From the NCBI RefSeq assembly GCF_030272615.1, contig NC_081408.1, forward strand, positions 608,476,173 to 608,540,172: DNA of 64,000 bases, read 5' to 3'. The notes beneath the pieces are model-generated. The model did no database searches, was not told the origin of the DNA, and saw only the letters and a program-made list of their open reading frames with translations. Source of the stretch: Cryptomeria japonica (taxonomy: Eukaryota; Streptophyta; Pinopsida; Cupressales; Cupressaceae). Numbering within the stretch: the first letter of the stretch is position 1; every line of letters begins with the position of its first letter. Made by a program: the position numbers and the translations under genes. This document shows positions 20,990 through 31,754 of this stretch, piece by piece.

Positions 20990-22222
20990 TGCGACTAGGT
21001 ATGGGATAGACTAGCCTAATCTATGCTCTTTGATCCTCTCCTTGGATCACCAGGTGTTCCAACCACACCCTAGGGTCTCTAGGACTTCCCTTGCTTGTGG
21101 AATCCCCTGACCTTGCCCAATCCACCCACCAACAACATGTGATTCTTCTCCTAAGGTCTCACCTACTTACAAGCTTCAAAAACCCTCACATAGGCTAATA
21201 AGGGTTTAACTCTACCTACACCTTCTCAAGTACTAGCAAGGATAGGGTAGGTCTTTGACATAGTTCTCCATCCATTCATATGCCCCTAAGAGGTTTTGAC
21301 CTTCCTATTTGTTACCGATCTCACTATTTTGCTTCTTTCCTACAAAATAGGGCTACAAGGAATGTGCCCAATTACGCCTCCATTCCGGACTTTTAGGGCT
21401 CCCTCTTGCAAACGATGCCCAAACTTGTGAAACTTCCCAAAGGGAATACTATTCATTTGGCAAAGGCTCAAATAATTTCCTAGTTTTGGTCCTCCAAGTG
21501 TCCGTACACTACCCTAGGTGAATTTAGGGGTTTTTGAGGGTTTTTATGAGGGTTTTTAGCCCTACTAAGGTCACAGTAATGGTTTTCTATCTTCACCACC
21601 TTGTTTGGATTGGTGGAAGCTACTCCTTCTCACCAATGGTGCTCCACACATCCCTCTACAACTCTTGCAAAGGGTGCCTCCTTCCTTGTCCTACCTTGCT
21701 CTCAAGGACTTCTGCACCTCAACCGTTCCTACCCGGGCACAGTCCAGTCTCGCCAAGGAGTGGGTCTTTGAAAGGATTTCCTACATTTTCAAGGGCCTTT
21801 CTTCCTCTAAGATACTATATAGGGTCTTCACTCCTATTCCCCATGGTTTCATAGTGTTTCCATAATGGGGATAGGAGTTGTCAACCCATTTACACAAAAT
21901 AGTCCAAAACTGGACAGTAAAGAAGAAATTTGCAAAGTATTTACAAACACACCAAAAATTGCACAACAACCTAACCTAAATGCTCAAATTGAAAGTATAA
22001 ACACAATACAAGACTCTCAACATAGTTTAGTCTACCAAACAATCCATTGTCAATCTTTTAATGCTCCATTTGTGCTGACTAGCAACAAAAACACAGTCAC
22101 AGTCAAGGTTTTTACCCTTTGGCTATACAATCTAACATCCCCCCTCATTTTAGGGTTTGCAACAATATATAATGTCTTTGCCTTAGTTTGTGTGCCAAGT
22201 TTAGGGTTCTCCACACCAAGCC
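20990..22222 (-). repeat. chromovirus-3 5' LTR, truncated
   Basis: It matches 6865-7984 plus 15866 to about 15990 and carries the uninterrupted target of element-4 (about 22104-22112). Homology ends at about 22222, where gypsy-G gag begins in frame, so about 350 bp of the outer end is missing. Open frames here (21534-21854 and others) mirror those of the left LTR and are not genes. Confidence 0.85.
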
Positions 22223-23905
22223 AAGATCATACCAATGCATACAATTACACTCAAGGGAACATTCAAAATCATGACACAAGGAGACCACGTGTCAGATTTG
22301 GGGGCACTATCCAAGATCATTCTTATGAAACCTCCTATCCTCATGGCCATGAAATGTATCAACCTAGACCTAGTGCTCCTCAATACAATTCCATACCAAG
22401 TCCCTCCTCCATATGAACACATCTATGATCAATACCATCCATACATGTATTATATCCCTCCTCCTCTACCCAGTGGCTTAGACATGGGACTAACTCAAAG
22501 AGAAAAGACACCACCCAAGAATGACTTGCTACAAAAAATGAAGGATTTGCAAAAACAAATGGCAAACATGAATAAACCAAAGCAAGAGTATACAATGAAA
22601 GATATATGTCCTTATCCATTTGATAGAAGTTTTCCAATGCCTCCATTTTGTCCACATTTTGTGACATGAAAATTTGATAAGTATAAAGGAAAAGGAGATC
22701 TTAAGGCACACATAAGATAATATTTCATAGCATGCATTCAGGTAGCCAATGAAGAAACATTCTTGATGAGATTGTTCCCACAAAGTTTAGGTGGATAAGC
22801 TTTGAAAAAGTTATCCCAACTTCTGCCTGGAATCAAGTCATGGAGTGATCTAGCAGAAGCTTTTATACAACACTTCTCATACAACATTGAAACAAATGTG
22901 CCAGTGACTACTTTTTGCAACACCAAAAAAAAAAATGGGGAGTCCTTTGCTTCATTTCTATAGTGATGGAGAGGTCTTTCTAGTCATTGCTCTTGTGATA
23001 TCCCACAAAAACAAATGGTAAAAATATTTACTCAAAATTTCAACAAGGATATTGGAGATGAATTGAGAAAATCTTGTTTGTCTACCTTCAAGGAAGTCAT
23101 AGAAAAGGGGTTGACAACTGAGAAAGTCCTTATTGAACAAGACACCATTAAGCTATTCAAGGATAACAAAGGGGAATCAAATGGGATAGACAAATTTTCC
23201 TTTCGGAAGAAGAATAAGAACACAGTCAATGATCAAGTAGTATGTGCAAATATTGTTAAACCAAAAGTTACTTTCCTAAGTGCAAGTTCGTCCAATTTGA
23301 ACAATCAAGTGAACTCTCAAAGGCCATAAAAGCCTCAAAGAAAATACACTCTATTTAGAGATCCAATTGAGACAACATTCAAGAAATTGGTTGCAAACAA
23401 GCTTATAACAATACCAGATAATCCACCTTATGAACCAAAAGTAAAACCTTCATGGTCGAATGATGATGAATATTGTGAGTATCACAAGAGCAAAGAACAT
23501 ACAACTGGCAATCGTCACAGATTGAAGAATATTATACAAGACCTTATCAACAAGGACAACATAAAAGTTGATGGTCACACTTCCAATTAGGAACATCTGA
23601 TGTTAAAGGAACCATTTCCTAAACATGATAAAGGAAAAGCCAAAGTAGATAATCAAGCTAATTATACTAAAATGTCCTATGATTATCACTCTACCGTTAA
23701 CCACATTTCAATGGACAATTATGTTTCTACCATTATCATAAAGGAAAAAAATTATGAAGGTTCTACCCAATGGATTAAAGTTGTTTCGAAAGGCATTGGA
23801 CCATACTATTCACCATCTAATAATAAAACCCATGAATTTAATGTCACAACCCTTCGAGGTAAAGTCACCTTGCAAGGTCTTCCACCCAAGACCATAGTCT
23901 CATCA
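22223..23905 (+). pseudogene. gypsy-G gag, capsid and knuckle part (decayed)
   Basis: From QDHTNAYNYTQGN the frame runs into a Pro/Tyr-rich segment, shifts near 22400, and reaches a capsid core: YPFDRSFPMPPFCPHF, KFDKYKGKGDLKAHI, ANEETFLMRLFPQSLGG and LPGIKSWSDLAEAFIQHFS. Further on, SFASFL is followed by TAG and TGA in place of QR. The knuckle-like YCEYHKSKEHTTGN (about 23470) precedes HRLKNIIQDL, the same arrangement as in element-4. It ends with THEFNVTTLRGKV and LQGLPPK near 23890. At least seven stops break it; most fit C-to-T at Gln or Arg codons. No protease or pol follows because sequence changes to copia-F at about 23910. Confidence 0.82.
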
Positions 23906-23910
23906 TCATT

Positions 23911-24152
23911 TTTTATTGTATATAGCTATAGAACCTATAACTTCTTGGATCATGCCCATAGGGTATGAAGTGGAGAAATAATTTCTTGAGCTATATGCTC
24001 AACATTTTCTTAGCAAATCGGTGGATACTTTTAAAGAGAGGTTTGGAACCTATGCTGAAAAGAGCCTTAATCTACAAAAACAATTTAAGAAGCCAAAGAT
24101 CTAGAAGAAGGTAAGGAAGGAGGTTGAAGAATATGCTAAAAGAATTGGGATC
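23911..24152 (+). pseudogene. copia-F ORF2, first visible part
   Basis: The frame reads IAIEPITSWIMPIGYEVEK, then a TAA at a probable Gln, FLELYAQHFLSKSVDTFKER, FKKPKI, TAG, KKVRKEVEEYAKRIGI. The block PIGYEVEKxFLELYA matches GMGYEADENRIETYA of element-D ORF2 (about 51490-51430). It runs up to the element-E insertion and continues at 60087 as TKEVV. I know no function for this family. The upstream join with gypsy-G gag is a break, not a natural fusion as far as I can tell. Confidence 0.6.
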
Positions 24153-24309
24153 TATAAGAATTTGTTGAAAATAGCCAAGATCAAAAGCACATTGAATAGC
24201 ACAAAAGAGAGACAAATAGATTTGATGAGAATAAAATATATTCTAATCATGAGAAAAGTACGTATCAACTAGATCATCAAAAATTACATACAATGTAGAA
24301 GAGCCTTCT
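24153..24309 (-). repeat. element-E 3' LTR, first part
   Basis: TATAAGAATTTGTTG aligns with TGTAAGAATTTGTTG at 59639; TG has become TA. It runs to GAGCCTTCT, where copia-A is inserted. The sister LTR reads GAGCCTACTTATAAAGG without interruption. Confidence 0.88.
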
Positions 24310-25452
24310 TGTTAGGATAATTAGTGAACAACTAATAGGAGGGGTGGTGAATTAGTTGTTAACAAATTATAACATTTAATCTACTTAATAACATTTAACC
24401 AGTTTAAGTACCGGTAAAGCAGAAATGGATACTGGTAAACAATGCAACTTAACAATTAAACATATAATCAATGCAAAGCAACTATACCACATAACACCAT
24501 GATTTGTATGTAGAAAAATCAGAAAGGGAAACACCATGGTGGGAAGCCTACCCACAGTCAAATGATACTTCTACAAAAAGTATGTGTTAAAATGAGGGGC
24601 CTACACATGTAGGAAGACACATTGCCTAGAGCGTACTGCTCATTACAAAAGAGTCTCACTGACTACAGAGAGGCAACAACCATCTCAAGATAAATGGACA
24701 ACAATCCAATAGAGTTAACTTCCAGAGATATCATCTACCAAGCCTAATTATAGTCCCGGTTAAGCTCAATATCAGAGGCCTTTGACCTCTTCCTTAATCC
24801 CAATTCGATCATGTATGATCGACCAAATCTCCTTCGCATATGATATTACATTCCAAGACCACGACACTATACAATGAGATCTTACATCATTTTATACCAA
24901 CCCTAAGGCCTAAAATAATTAGGTCGGCCACCTAAAAGATATTACAATAAGATCATTACATAAATCCATATTACAATGATATGCCATGTCGGCTTAAGAG
25001 AAAAACAACAATAATGAATCCATAAAACATCTCGAAACATCCTAGTAATTGTAGAGTACACACTAGCCTGATATCGCTCCATAACCTAGATAGGTACCAG
25101 ACCTATTTAGGGTCCACCATACCAAAGAAATGTCCTCAGAGAAAGCTCTATCGGTAGAGCCTTAAACCAATGCATGTAAGGGTTTACAAGAGTATCTGAT
25201 AGAATCTGATTATGAAGTGAATACCAACTGACCAAAAAATGCTTCCAAAAGCACATACCACATGTAACCAAACATATTCCATAGATCCAAACATGTCTGA
25301 AGTGTCCAACAAATAGTATCTTCTACCGGTAGCACTAGATCTTCTATCGGTAACCAAAACTTGTCTATCAGTAACCAACCATAAGAGCTAGTGTTGACAT
25401 CAATGACAAAAAATCAATGCAACACATAATCAATTTATCCAAAATGCTGAAA
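24310..25452 (-). repeat. copia-A 3' LTR
   Basis: It begins TGTTAGGATAATTAG and ends next to the PPT with a decayed ATGCTGAAA (sister: ATGCCAACA). It carries the hairpin at 24327-24360, the shared LTR block GGGGCCTACACATG (24596) and the palindrome-like motif at 25394-25409. A block of about 90 bp seen at 32020-32110 is deleted. Confidence 0.9.
24327..24360 (-). other. U5 hairpin of copia-A 3' LTR
   Basis: The plus-strand arms AACAACTAA (24327-24335) and TTAGTTGTT (24352-24360) pair perfectly over 9 bp around a G-rich loop. The sister LTR has ...CTGA / TCAG... at the same position. Confidence 0.7.
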
Positions 25453-25464
25453 ATCTCCCCCTTT
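25453..25464 (-). promoter_or_regulatory. copia-A polypurine tract
   Basis: The minus strand reads AAAGGGGGAGAT, directly before the LTR. The motif TTGGCATTGATGGCAA overlaps its upstream side at 25463-25478. Confidence 0.88.
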
Positions 25465-25787
25465 GGCATTGATGGCAACACTAGATGTGAAAAACATCTA
25501 AGTATCAAGAAATGCCAAACAAGTCTCCCCATGTGGAAGACAACCAACAATCTCCTGAATATCAATAGCTCTCCCCCTGTGAATGATATCTCCGAATTTA
25601 TTTTTCACATCACTATCACTCCACCTTTGACATCAATGCCAGAAATCTAACAAAAATATCAAAGCAATAATGTGAACCTCTAAATCTCAAAGCTGACTAC
25701 TCCCCCTGAGTAGTAGCACCCCTCATTAGTGCCAGAATGAATAATTTCTCTAATAATGCATGTCAGACTGATGACAAACTACATCAA
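25465..25787 (-). other. copia-A 3' untranslated region
   Basis: No coding is seen. It contains C-rich plus-strand runs (CTCCCCCTGTG near 25570, CTCCCCCTGAG near 25700) that read as extra PPT-like tracts on the minus strand, and a motif copy at 25627-25642. Confidence 0.65.
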
Positions 25788-27500
25788 TCAAGTATTTGCC
25801 AGAGGGAAAGAAACCCCTAACCTGTCTCTCAAATACTCAAATGATTCCTTAGAGAGTGGTTTAGTGAATATATCTGCAATTTGTTCTTTAGTGTTCACAT
25901 AAACCAATTTGACTTCCTTTGCTTCTACCTTGCTCTTCATATAGTTATACTTTATTGATATATGCTTTGTCTTAGAGTGAAATGCCAGATTTTTAGACAT
26001 GTTAATAGCTATAGAGTTATCACAGTAGATTACTACTAGTTCACTACATTTTACCCTGATATCCTTCAACATTTGGTTCATCCACAAGGATTGAGTGCAA
26101 TTAGTTGTTGCTGCAACATACTCGGCTTATGTAGTAGATAAAGAAATGCATGATTGTTTTTTGTTGATCCATGAAACTAGTTTCTTTCCAAGAAAGAAAG
26201 CTCCACCAAAAGTGCTTTTCCTATGATCAGTATCTCCTGCCCAATCTGAGTCAGTATATGCACATAAGGTGAAATCATCATTTTTAGAATACCATAAACC
26301 ATATTCTGTTGCTCCTTGCAAATACTGGAATATCCTCTTTACTGCACATTCATGATTTTCTTTAGGATTAGATTGATATCTTGAAACAATACTTACTGCA
26401 TTCATAATATCCAGTCTAGTCTAAGTTAAATTTAATAGACCACCAATCATAGACTTATACCTTGTCAGATTTACCGGTGTAGAAGTATCCTTGATAGATA
26501 ATTTATCACTTGTCACCAACGGAGTACTTACCCATTTAGAATTATATATACCAAACTTTTTCAACAATTCCCTCAGATACTTAGTTTGATAGATAAAAAT
26601 GCCTTTGTCAGTTTGAGTAATCTGCAAACCTAAGAAAAATTTCATCTCACCAATCATGGACATTTCAAATTCATTCTTCATATTGGTAGCAAATTCTATG
26701 CACAATTTATCTTCTCCTCCAAAAATGATATCATCAACAAATAATTCAATAATCAGAATATTATTGTTAGTGATCCTATAATATGAATTACTATCAACAT
26801 TGCCTTTAGTAAAACCAAGCCTCAAAAGATATTTATCCAACCTTGCATACCAAGCTCTAGGAGCCTATTTTGAACCATATAAAACTTTCTTTAATCTGGA
26901 AACCATATGTTTATCATCTTTCAATGAAAAACCATTAGGTTGCTCAATGTAAACTTCTTCCTCAAGTTCACCAATCAAAAATGCACATTTAACATCCATT
27001 TGATAAATCTTATAGTTCTTATAAGCTGTATAGGCAAGAAATAGTCTAATAGCTTCAATTCTAGCTACAGGTGTAAATTTCTCACCATAATCAATTCCTT
27101 CCATTTAAGAATATCCTTTACAAACCAATCTAGCCTTATTTCTTACAACTTGACTGTCCTCATTTAGTTTATTCCTAAAAGCCCATTTAGTTCCAATAAC
27201 ATTCTTATTTTTTTAGGCCAGGGAACTAAAGACCAAGTGTCATTTTTCTCTATCTGATCTAATTCATCTTCCATAGCTTTTATCCAATGGTTATCCTTAT
27301 GAGCTTCAATAAAAGATGTAAGTTCAATTTGAGAAATAAGACATACCTCTTCATTTCCTAGTCTTCTTCTTGTCATAACTCCCTTGTTCCTATCACCAAT
27401 AATTTGATCTTCAGAATGATTTAATCTTACATACCTTGGTATCATCCAAACTTCAAGTTCACTGCTTTGATCATCAGTCACAGTTGAATTTTCTGATTGT
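25788..27500 (-). pseudogene. copia-A reverse transcriptase and RNase H (few lesions)
   Basis: The RT blocks are [23 protein letters not shown] (about 27000), YGSK with a TAG then APRAWY, and the catalytic ELFVDDIIFGG (about 26740). RNase H shows YTDSDWAGDTDHRKS, AEYVAAATNCTQ, IYCDNSIAI and KTKHISIKYNY, and the end is DIFTKPLSKESFEYLRD with a stop at 25788. Breaks are TAA near 27106, TAG near 26864, TAG near 26420 and TAA near 26125; most sit at Gln positions, the last probably at a Glu. It is otherwise well conserved and is the best reference for copia lineage placement here. Confidence 0.93.
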
Positions 27501-28760
27501 GCTGGTGTAATTGTCTCAGTTTCCTATACTAGTTGAAGCATTGCTAGTTCGGTTATGATCATCTCCACTATCAGTTCCCTGTCATATGATGTAGAATTAT
27601 TTATGTATTTCTCATCCACTTTCACATTAGCACTCTCCACAATTTTCTGCAATCTTTTGTTATAACATCTATATGCTTTGCTTTGAATTGAATAACCAAG
27701 AAATATACCTTCATCACATCTAGGATCAAACTTTCCAATTGAATCATCTCTTTTGATATAGCATTTACTTTCAAAATTTTTGAAATATTTAACAATAGGT
27801 GTATGTCCAAACCATAATTCATAAGCGGTCTTACCGGTTTCACCTTTGATGTGAACTCTGTTGAATGTGTAGATTGTTGTACTCACTACTTCTTTCCAAT
27901 AGATATGAGGCAATTTAGCTTCCATCATCATAGATCTTGTTGCATCCAAAATGGTTATGTTCTTTCTTTCCACCACTCCATTTTGCTGAGGAGTTCGAAG
28001 TGCAGATAATTGTCTTTTGATTCCATTTGTCTCACAATAATTGTTAAATTCATGAGAAGTAAACTCACCGCCATGATTTGTCTTAGACATTTGATTTTTA
28101 ATCTAGTTTCTATCTCAACCTTTGCTTTAAAGATCTTGAATTTCTCAAAGGCTTCAGACTTCTCCCTTAGAAAAGTCACCCATATCATTCTAGAATAGTC
28201 ATCAATAATTAACATGAAATACCTATCACCTTGAAATATTTTATTCCTTGTTGGACCACATAATTCAGTGTGAATCAAATCAAGTACATCATTATATTTA
28301 TCATGTATGCTCTTAAAAGAACTTCTAACTTTCTTTCCCAATTGGCATTCCTTACATACTGGATTATGAGGCTTCATAATCTTAGGTATATCTCTAACTA
28401 CCTTAGTTGAATTGATCTTAACAATAAAATAAAAATTAACATGACATGACCTCTTATGCCATAACCAACTCTCATCAATATGAGCAATCAAACATGTCTT
28501 ATTACCAGAGTTCAAGTGAAAGATATTACCTCCAATCTGAATACCGGTTGCAATCTCTAAACCACTCTTGTTAATTATTTTGCATTTTCTATATTTAAAA
28601 TGAAGTTGGAAACCCTTGTCCACCAATTGACCAACACTTAAATGATTATGCTTTAAACCTTCTACATAATAGACATTATCAGTGTTATGCTTTCCATCCA
28701 AAGAAATAATACCTCTACCTCTGATCATACATGCTTTGTCATCTCCAAATCTGACTTGAC
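27501..28760 (-). pseudogene. copia-A integrase (decayed)
   Basis: The HHCC domain is present: WLWHKRSCHVNF and CKECQLGKK (about 28350-28460). The first catalytic position reads LIHTELCGPT, Glu where Asp is expected (about 28280). The second reads SKTNHGGEFTSHEF, Asn where Asp is expected (about 28080). The Glu in PQQNGVVERKN is kept (about 27980). A one-base deletion near 28090 breaks the frame between the two. The end shows ELWFGHTPIVKYF and DPRCDEGIFLGYS (about 27700). Two of three catalytic acids are changed, so this copy cannot integrate. Confidence 0.9.
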
Positions 28761-29997
28761 TACCATTGTATTCTTACAGGGACATAAATTTCCCTTTATC
28801 TCCAGTCATATGATGTGAGCATCCACTATCAATTACCCATTCATCCTTATCTTCAACTTTTTCTATGAGGGCCTTTTCTTCATTTATGATAGCTAGATCT
28901 GGTTCATCTTTCTTTAAAGCATAGAACACCCCTTCCTTTCCATTGCCAAATCCACTAGCAGAGTCTTCTATCGGTTCATCTCCCAAGTCATCAGTTACTC
29001 CTTCCTCATCCGTGATGTAGCATTGTTTACTTTTCTTCAATCTATATCTGTTCTGGTTAGGATTCAATGATTTCTTAACTCTTTCCTCAAACCTTGCATT
29101 CCTTCCAGGACATCTATATGCAAAATTACCAATCTTATTACATGAAAAACATTTAAAAGGTTCTTTTCCTTCATACTTACTTCCTATCGGACCTTTAGGT
29201 ACTCTTCTAGCAAATAAGGCTTCAAGTTGCTCAAATTCTTCATCTTCTTTCCTCATGTCTTCCAATTCTTTTGAATATAAAAATTTCTAATCACTTTTAC
29301 TTGTAGATGATGATGATGATGATGCGTGCAAAGCAAGTTTAGACTTTACAACTCCAAAAGATCCAAATTCTTTAAGATCAAAAGCAGATAATTTCCCAAT
29401 TAGAATGTCTTTGTTAACTGAAGAGTTTGTCACTTTATTCAAATCATTAATTGTAGTCACCTTCATCTTGTAAGACAGTAGAAGGGCTCTTAATACTTTG
29501 GAAACTATTTCATCTTCACTCAGAAATCCTCCACAACATTGAATTCCCATAACAATCTCATTTACTCTTTCCATAAACACAACAATTCTTTCATTATCTT
29601 CCATCTTTAAGTTTTCATATCTTACCTAGTAACCATCAAGTTTAGCAATTTTGGTAGTAGGATCACCTTCATTCAAAGTTTGAAATTTATCCCACATAAC
29701 CTTTGTTGGTGATTTATCAGTCAATCCCATGATTTGCTGATCAATAAGTGCACACAAGAGAGCTTCTCTAGCTCTGCAATCATTTTTAATATTCTTGTCC
29801 AAGTCTGCAGAAGCACAATTGTTGGATGTCGAATCATAAGGTGTTTATCCTTTCTCAGTGATCTCCCAAATATCCTTGCCAAGACATCTAAGATGAGTCT
29901 CCATTTGAATTTTCCATATCCCATAATTTGTTCCATCAAGCTTAGGGAATTATCTTCAAAAAATAGTTGTCGGTGGATTAGAAGTGTTAGCTGCCAT
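28761..29997 (-). pseudogene. copia-A gag and protease (decayed)
   Basis: Gag starts at ATG 29997 (MAANTSNPPTT), with the UBN2-type capsid following as KLDGTNYGIWK (split by stops), MERVNEIVMGIQCCGGFLS and VLRALLLSYKMKV. A His-codon-rich repeat on the other strand corresponds to a Ser run (SSSSSSTSKSD). The zinc knuckle CFSCNKIGNFAYRC (about 29150) has Asn in place of the usual His. An acidic spacer leads to the protease block DEWVIDSGCSHHMTGD (about 28820), fully conserved. Stops lie near 29720 and 29605-29640, and at 29287 and 28772. Confidence 0.87.
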
Positions 29998-30000
29998 AGG

Positions 30001-30032
30001 ATCTACCTCAAGCAGTTAAGCTTCTGCAAAAA
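30001..30032 (-). promoter_or_regulatory. conserved leader after copia-A primer site
   Basis: The minus strand reads TTTTTGCAGAAGCTTAACTG and continues CTTGAGGTAGATCC directly after the PBS. Nearly the same leader follows the PBS of copia-B (40786-40815) and element-D (about 53966-53990). Confidence 0.6.
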
Positions 30033-30044
30033 GCTCTGATACTA
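30033..30044 (-). promoter_or_regulatory. copia-A primer binding site
   Basis: The minus strand reads TAGTATCAGAGC, one base from the iMet-type TGGTATCAGAGC (G to A). Confidence 0.85.
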
Positions 30045-30064
30045 ATTATTAGGATAACCGGTGG

Positions 30065-30092
30065 ACAACTGAGAGGGGGGTGAATCAGTTGT
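30065..30092 (-). other. U5 hairpin of copia-A 5' LTR
   Basis: Plus-strand arms ACAACTGA and TCAGTTGT pair perfectly (8 bp) around GAGGGGGGTGAA. Confidence 0.7.
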
Positions 30093-30602
30093 TAACAGAT
30101 TATAATATTTAATCCACTTAATAACCTTTAACCAGATTAAGTACTGGTAAAGCAGAAATAGATACTGATAAACAATGCAACTTAATAATTAAATAGATAA
30201 TCAATGCAAAGAAACCATACCACATAACACCATGATTTGTATGTGGTAAACCTAGAAAGGGAAAAACCATAGTGGGAAGCCTACTCACAGTCAGATGATA
30301 CTTCTACAAAAAGTATGTTTTACAATGAGGGGCCTACACATGCAGGAAGGCACATTTCCTAGAGCACTCTCTCATTACAAAAGAGTCTCACTAACTATAG
30401 AGAGGAAAAAACCTTCTCAAGATAAATGGACAAAAATCCAATAGAGTTAACTACCAGAGATAGCATCTACTATGCTTGATTATAGTCTCATTTAAGCTCA
30501 TTACTGGAGGCCTTTGACCTCTTCCTTAATCCCAATTCGATCACCTATGATTGACCAAATCTCCTTCGCATATGATAGTACATTCCAAGACCATGACACT
30601 TT

Positions 30603-31754
30603 TGATGAATACTAAGAGGGGGGGGGTGAATTAGTATACCAAAAAATACTAAACTTAAACTCTTAAACAGTTTAGCAGTTAACCGGTATAATAGATTTTC
30701 TAACAAACCGATTAAGACAAATACAAACCAAACAACAAATAAAGCATTTACCCACAAGAGCACAATCACCATAATAAAAGAGGTTTTGACGTGGAAACCC
30801 AAATGGGAAAAACCACAGTGAGCTGAAACTCACAAGTAACTATCTGCAGAATAGTAACTAGACCGGTTAAGGTCATACAATGTTCTTCACAAGAATAGAT
30901 CCTATTAGGAATCTCAATCTCTATTAGGAGATAAGTCCGATTAAAGACTACCTTGTGAGAGGATTTAAGATCCATAGTTGTGAACCACCTTGTTAGAGGA
31001 TTTTACAAAGGCTTTGCTAGGCCTACCCAATTAAGGGTTTCAAACTTGTTGAAGATGTGAGTAATCAACAAGTGAGTGATCTAGATACTAGCATAGTATG
31101 CTTGGTTAGATCCTTGATAGCTCATTGTTAATGCACATTTAGCATTACTTTAGTCTTCAGTATCTCCATACTCTATTTCTTCACACAAACCTAGTCTTCT
31201 TCTATGATCGCACATACAAAAACCTCATCAACCACCTAAAACCCTAACTTCACCTAAAACCTTAGACATGATGTCCTTATAAAGGAATCTAATTTCATGT
31301 CGGTCTAATAGGATTACATTGCAAGTTCCTAGGTTTAATGCATCTAGACACATTTGGTAACATGACACAAAATCACCACCAAAGTGTTGGTGGATGATAA
31401 CTCATCACAAAAATACCGGTTGGTAACTCGTCATAGAGTAATACCAGTTCATTACAATTTAACCGATTACCAGTTGTCAAAATGAAAACTGGGAAAATGA
31501 TAACTGCCGCTTTAGTTCCTTCATACCACTTTAGATCCTCGAACCGCTTGAGGTATTCATACTGCTTTGGATCTTTATACTGCTTGAGATCGGTAAACAC
31601 TTTCTGCAAAACACTGATAGTCTAAAGACTATAATACATAAGACCGATTGGAACAATTACTAGTTGAGCATAACTCATACATACAAAAAGTGATCTCAAA
31701 GCAAGTGTGTGTCCATCAATGACAATCACAACATCATCATCAAAAATGCCAACA
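30603..31754 (-). mobile_element. solo LTR of a copia family inside the copia-A 5' LTR
   Basis: A 1,152-bp LTR (TGATGAATACTAAG to ATGCCAACA) with no internal region. Flanks are ACTTT (30598-30602) and ACTAT (31755-31759), 4 of 5. The copia-A 3' LTR reads GACACTATACAATG at the same point, which is the empty site. The hairpin at 30609-30637 shows it belongs to the same broad copia group. Recombination between two LTRs would leave this structure. Confidence 0.88.
30609..30637 (-). other. U5 hairpin of the solo LTR
   Basis: Plus-strand arms ATACTAA and TTAGTAT pair perfectly (7 bp) around a G-tract loop. Confidence 0.65.

Larger units (their letters stand above)
6865..22222 (-). mobile_element. 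Chromovirus-3, Ty3/gypsy element with chromodomain
   Basis: A minus-strand gypsy element with 5' LTR (right, 20990-22222), tRNA-iMet-type PBS, gag, protease, RT, RNase H, integrase, chromodomain, PPT, and 3' LTR (left, 6865-16329, split by element-4). The chromodomain after integrase marks a chromovirus. The right LTR lacks its outer 350 bp or so compared with the left one. No matching 5-bp target copies are found, in keeping with a deletion at the right edge. Stops, frameshifts and a changed catalytic integrase residue make it inactive. Confidence 0.88.
6165..23910 (+). mobile_element. Gypsy-G, Ty3/gypsy element remnant (host of chromovirus-3)
   Basis: Two gag segments on the plus strand, 6357-6864 and 22223 to about 23905, fit end to end as one gypsy-type gag once chromovirus-3 (6865-22222) is removed. 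No LTR or pol of this element is visible. Its left edge adjoins chromovirus-2 and its right edge changes into copia-F ORF2 near 23910, so both ends are lost in this window. Confidence 0.75.

Noticed and set aside
6865-22222. A 5-bp target duplication for chromovirus-3
   Set aside because: The left flank ATTTA has no match at the right edge; the right LTR is truncated, so no duplication can be expected.
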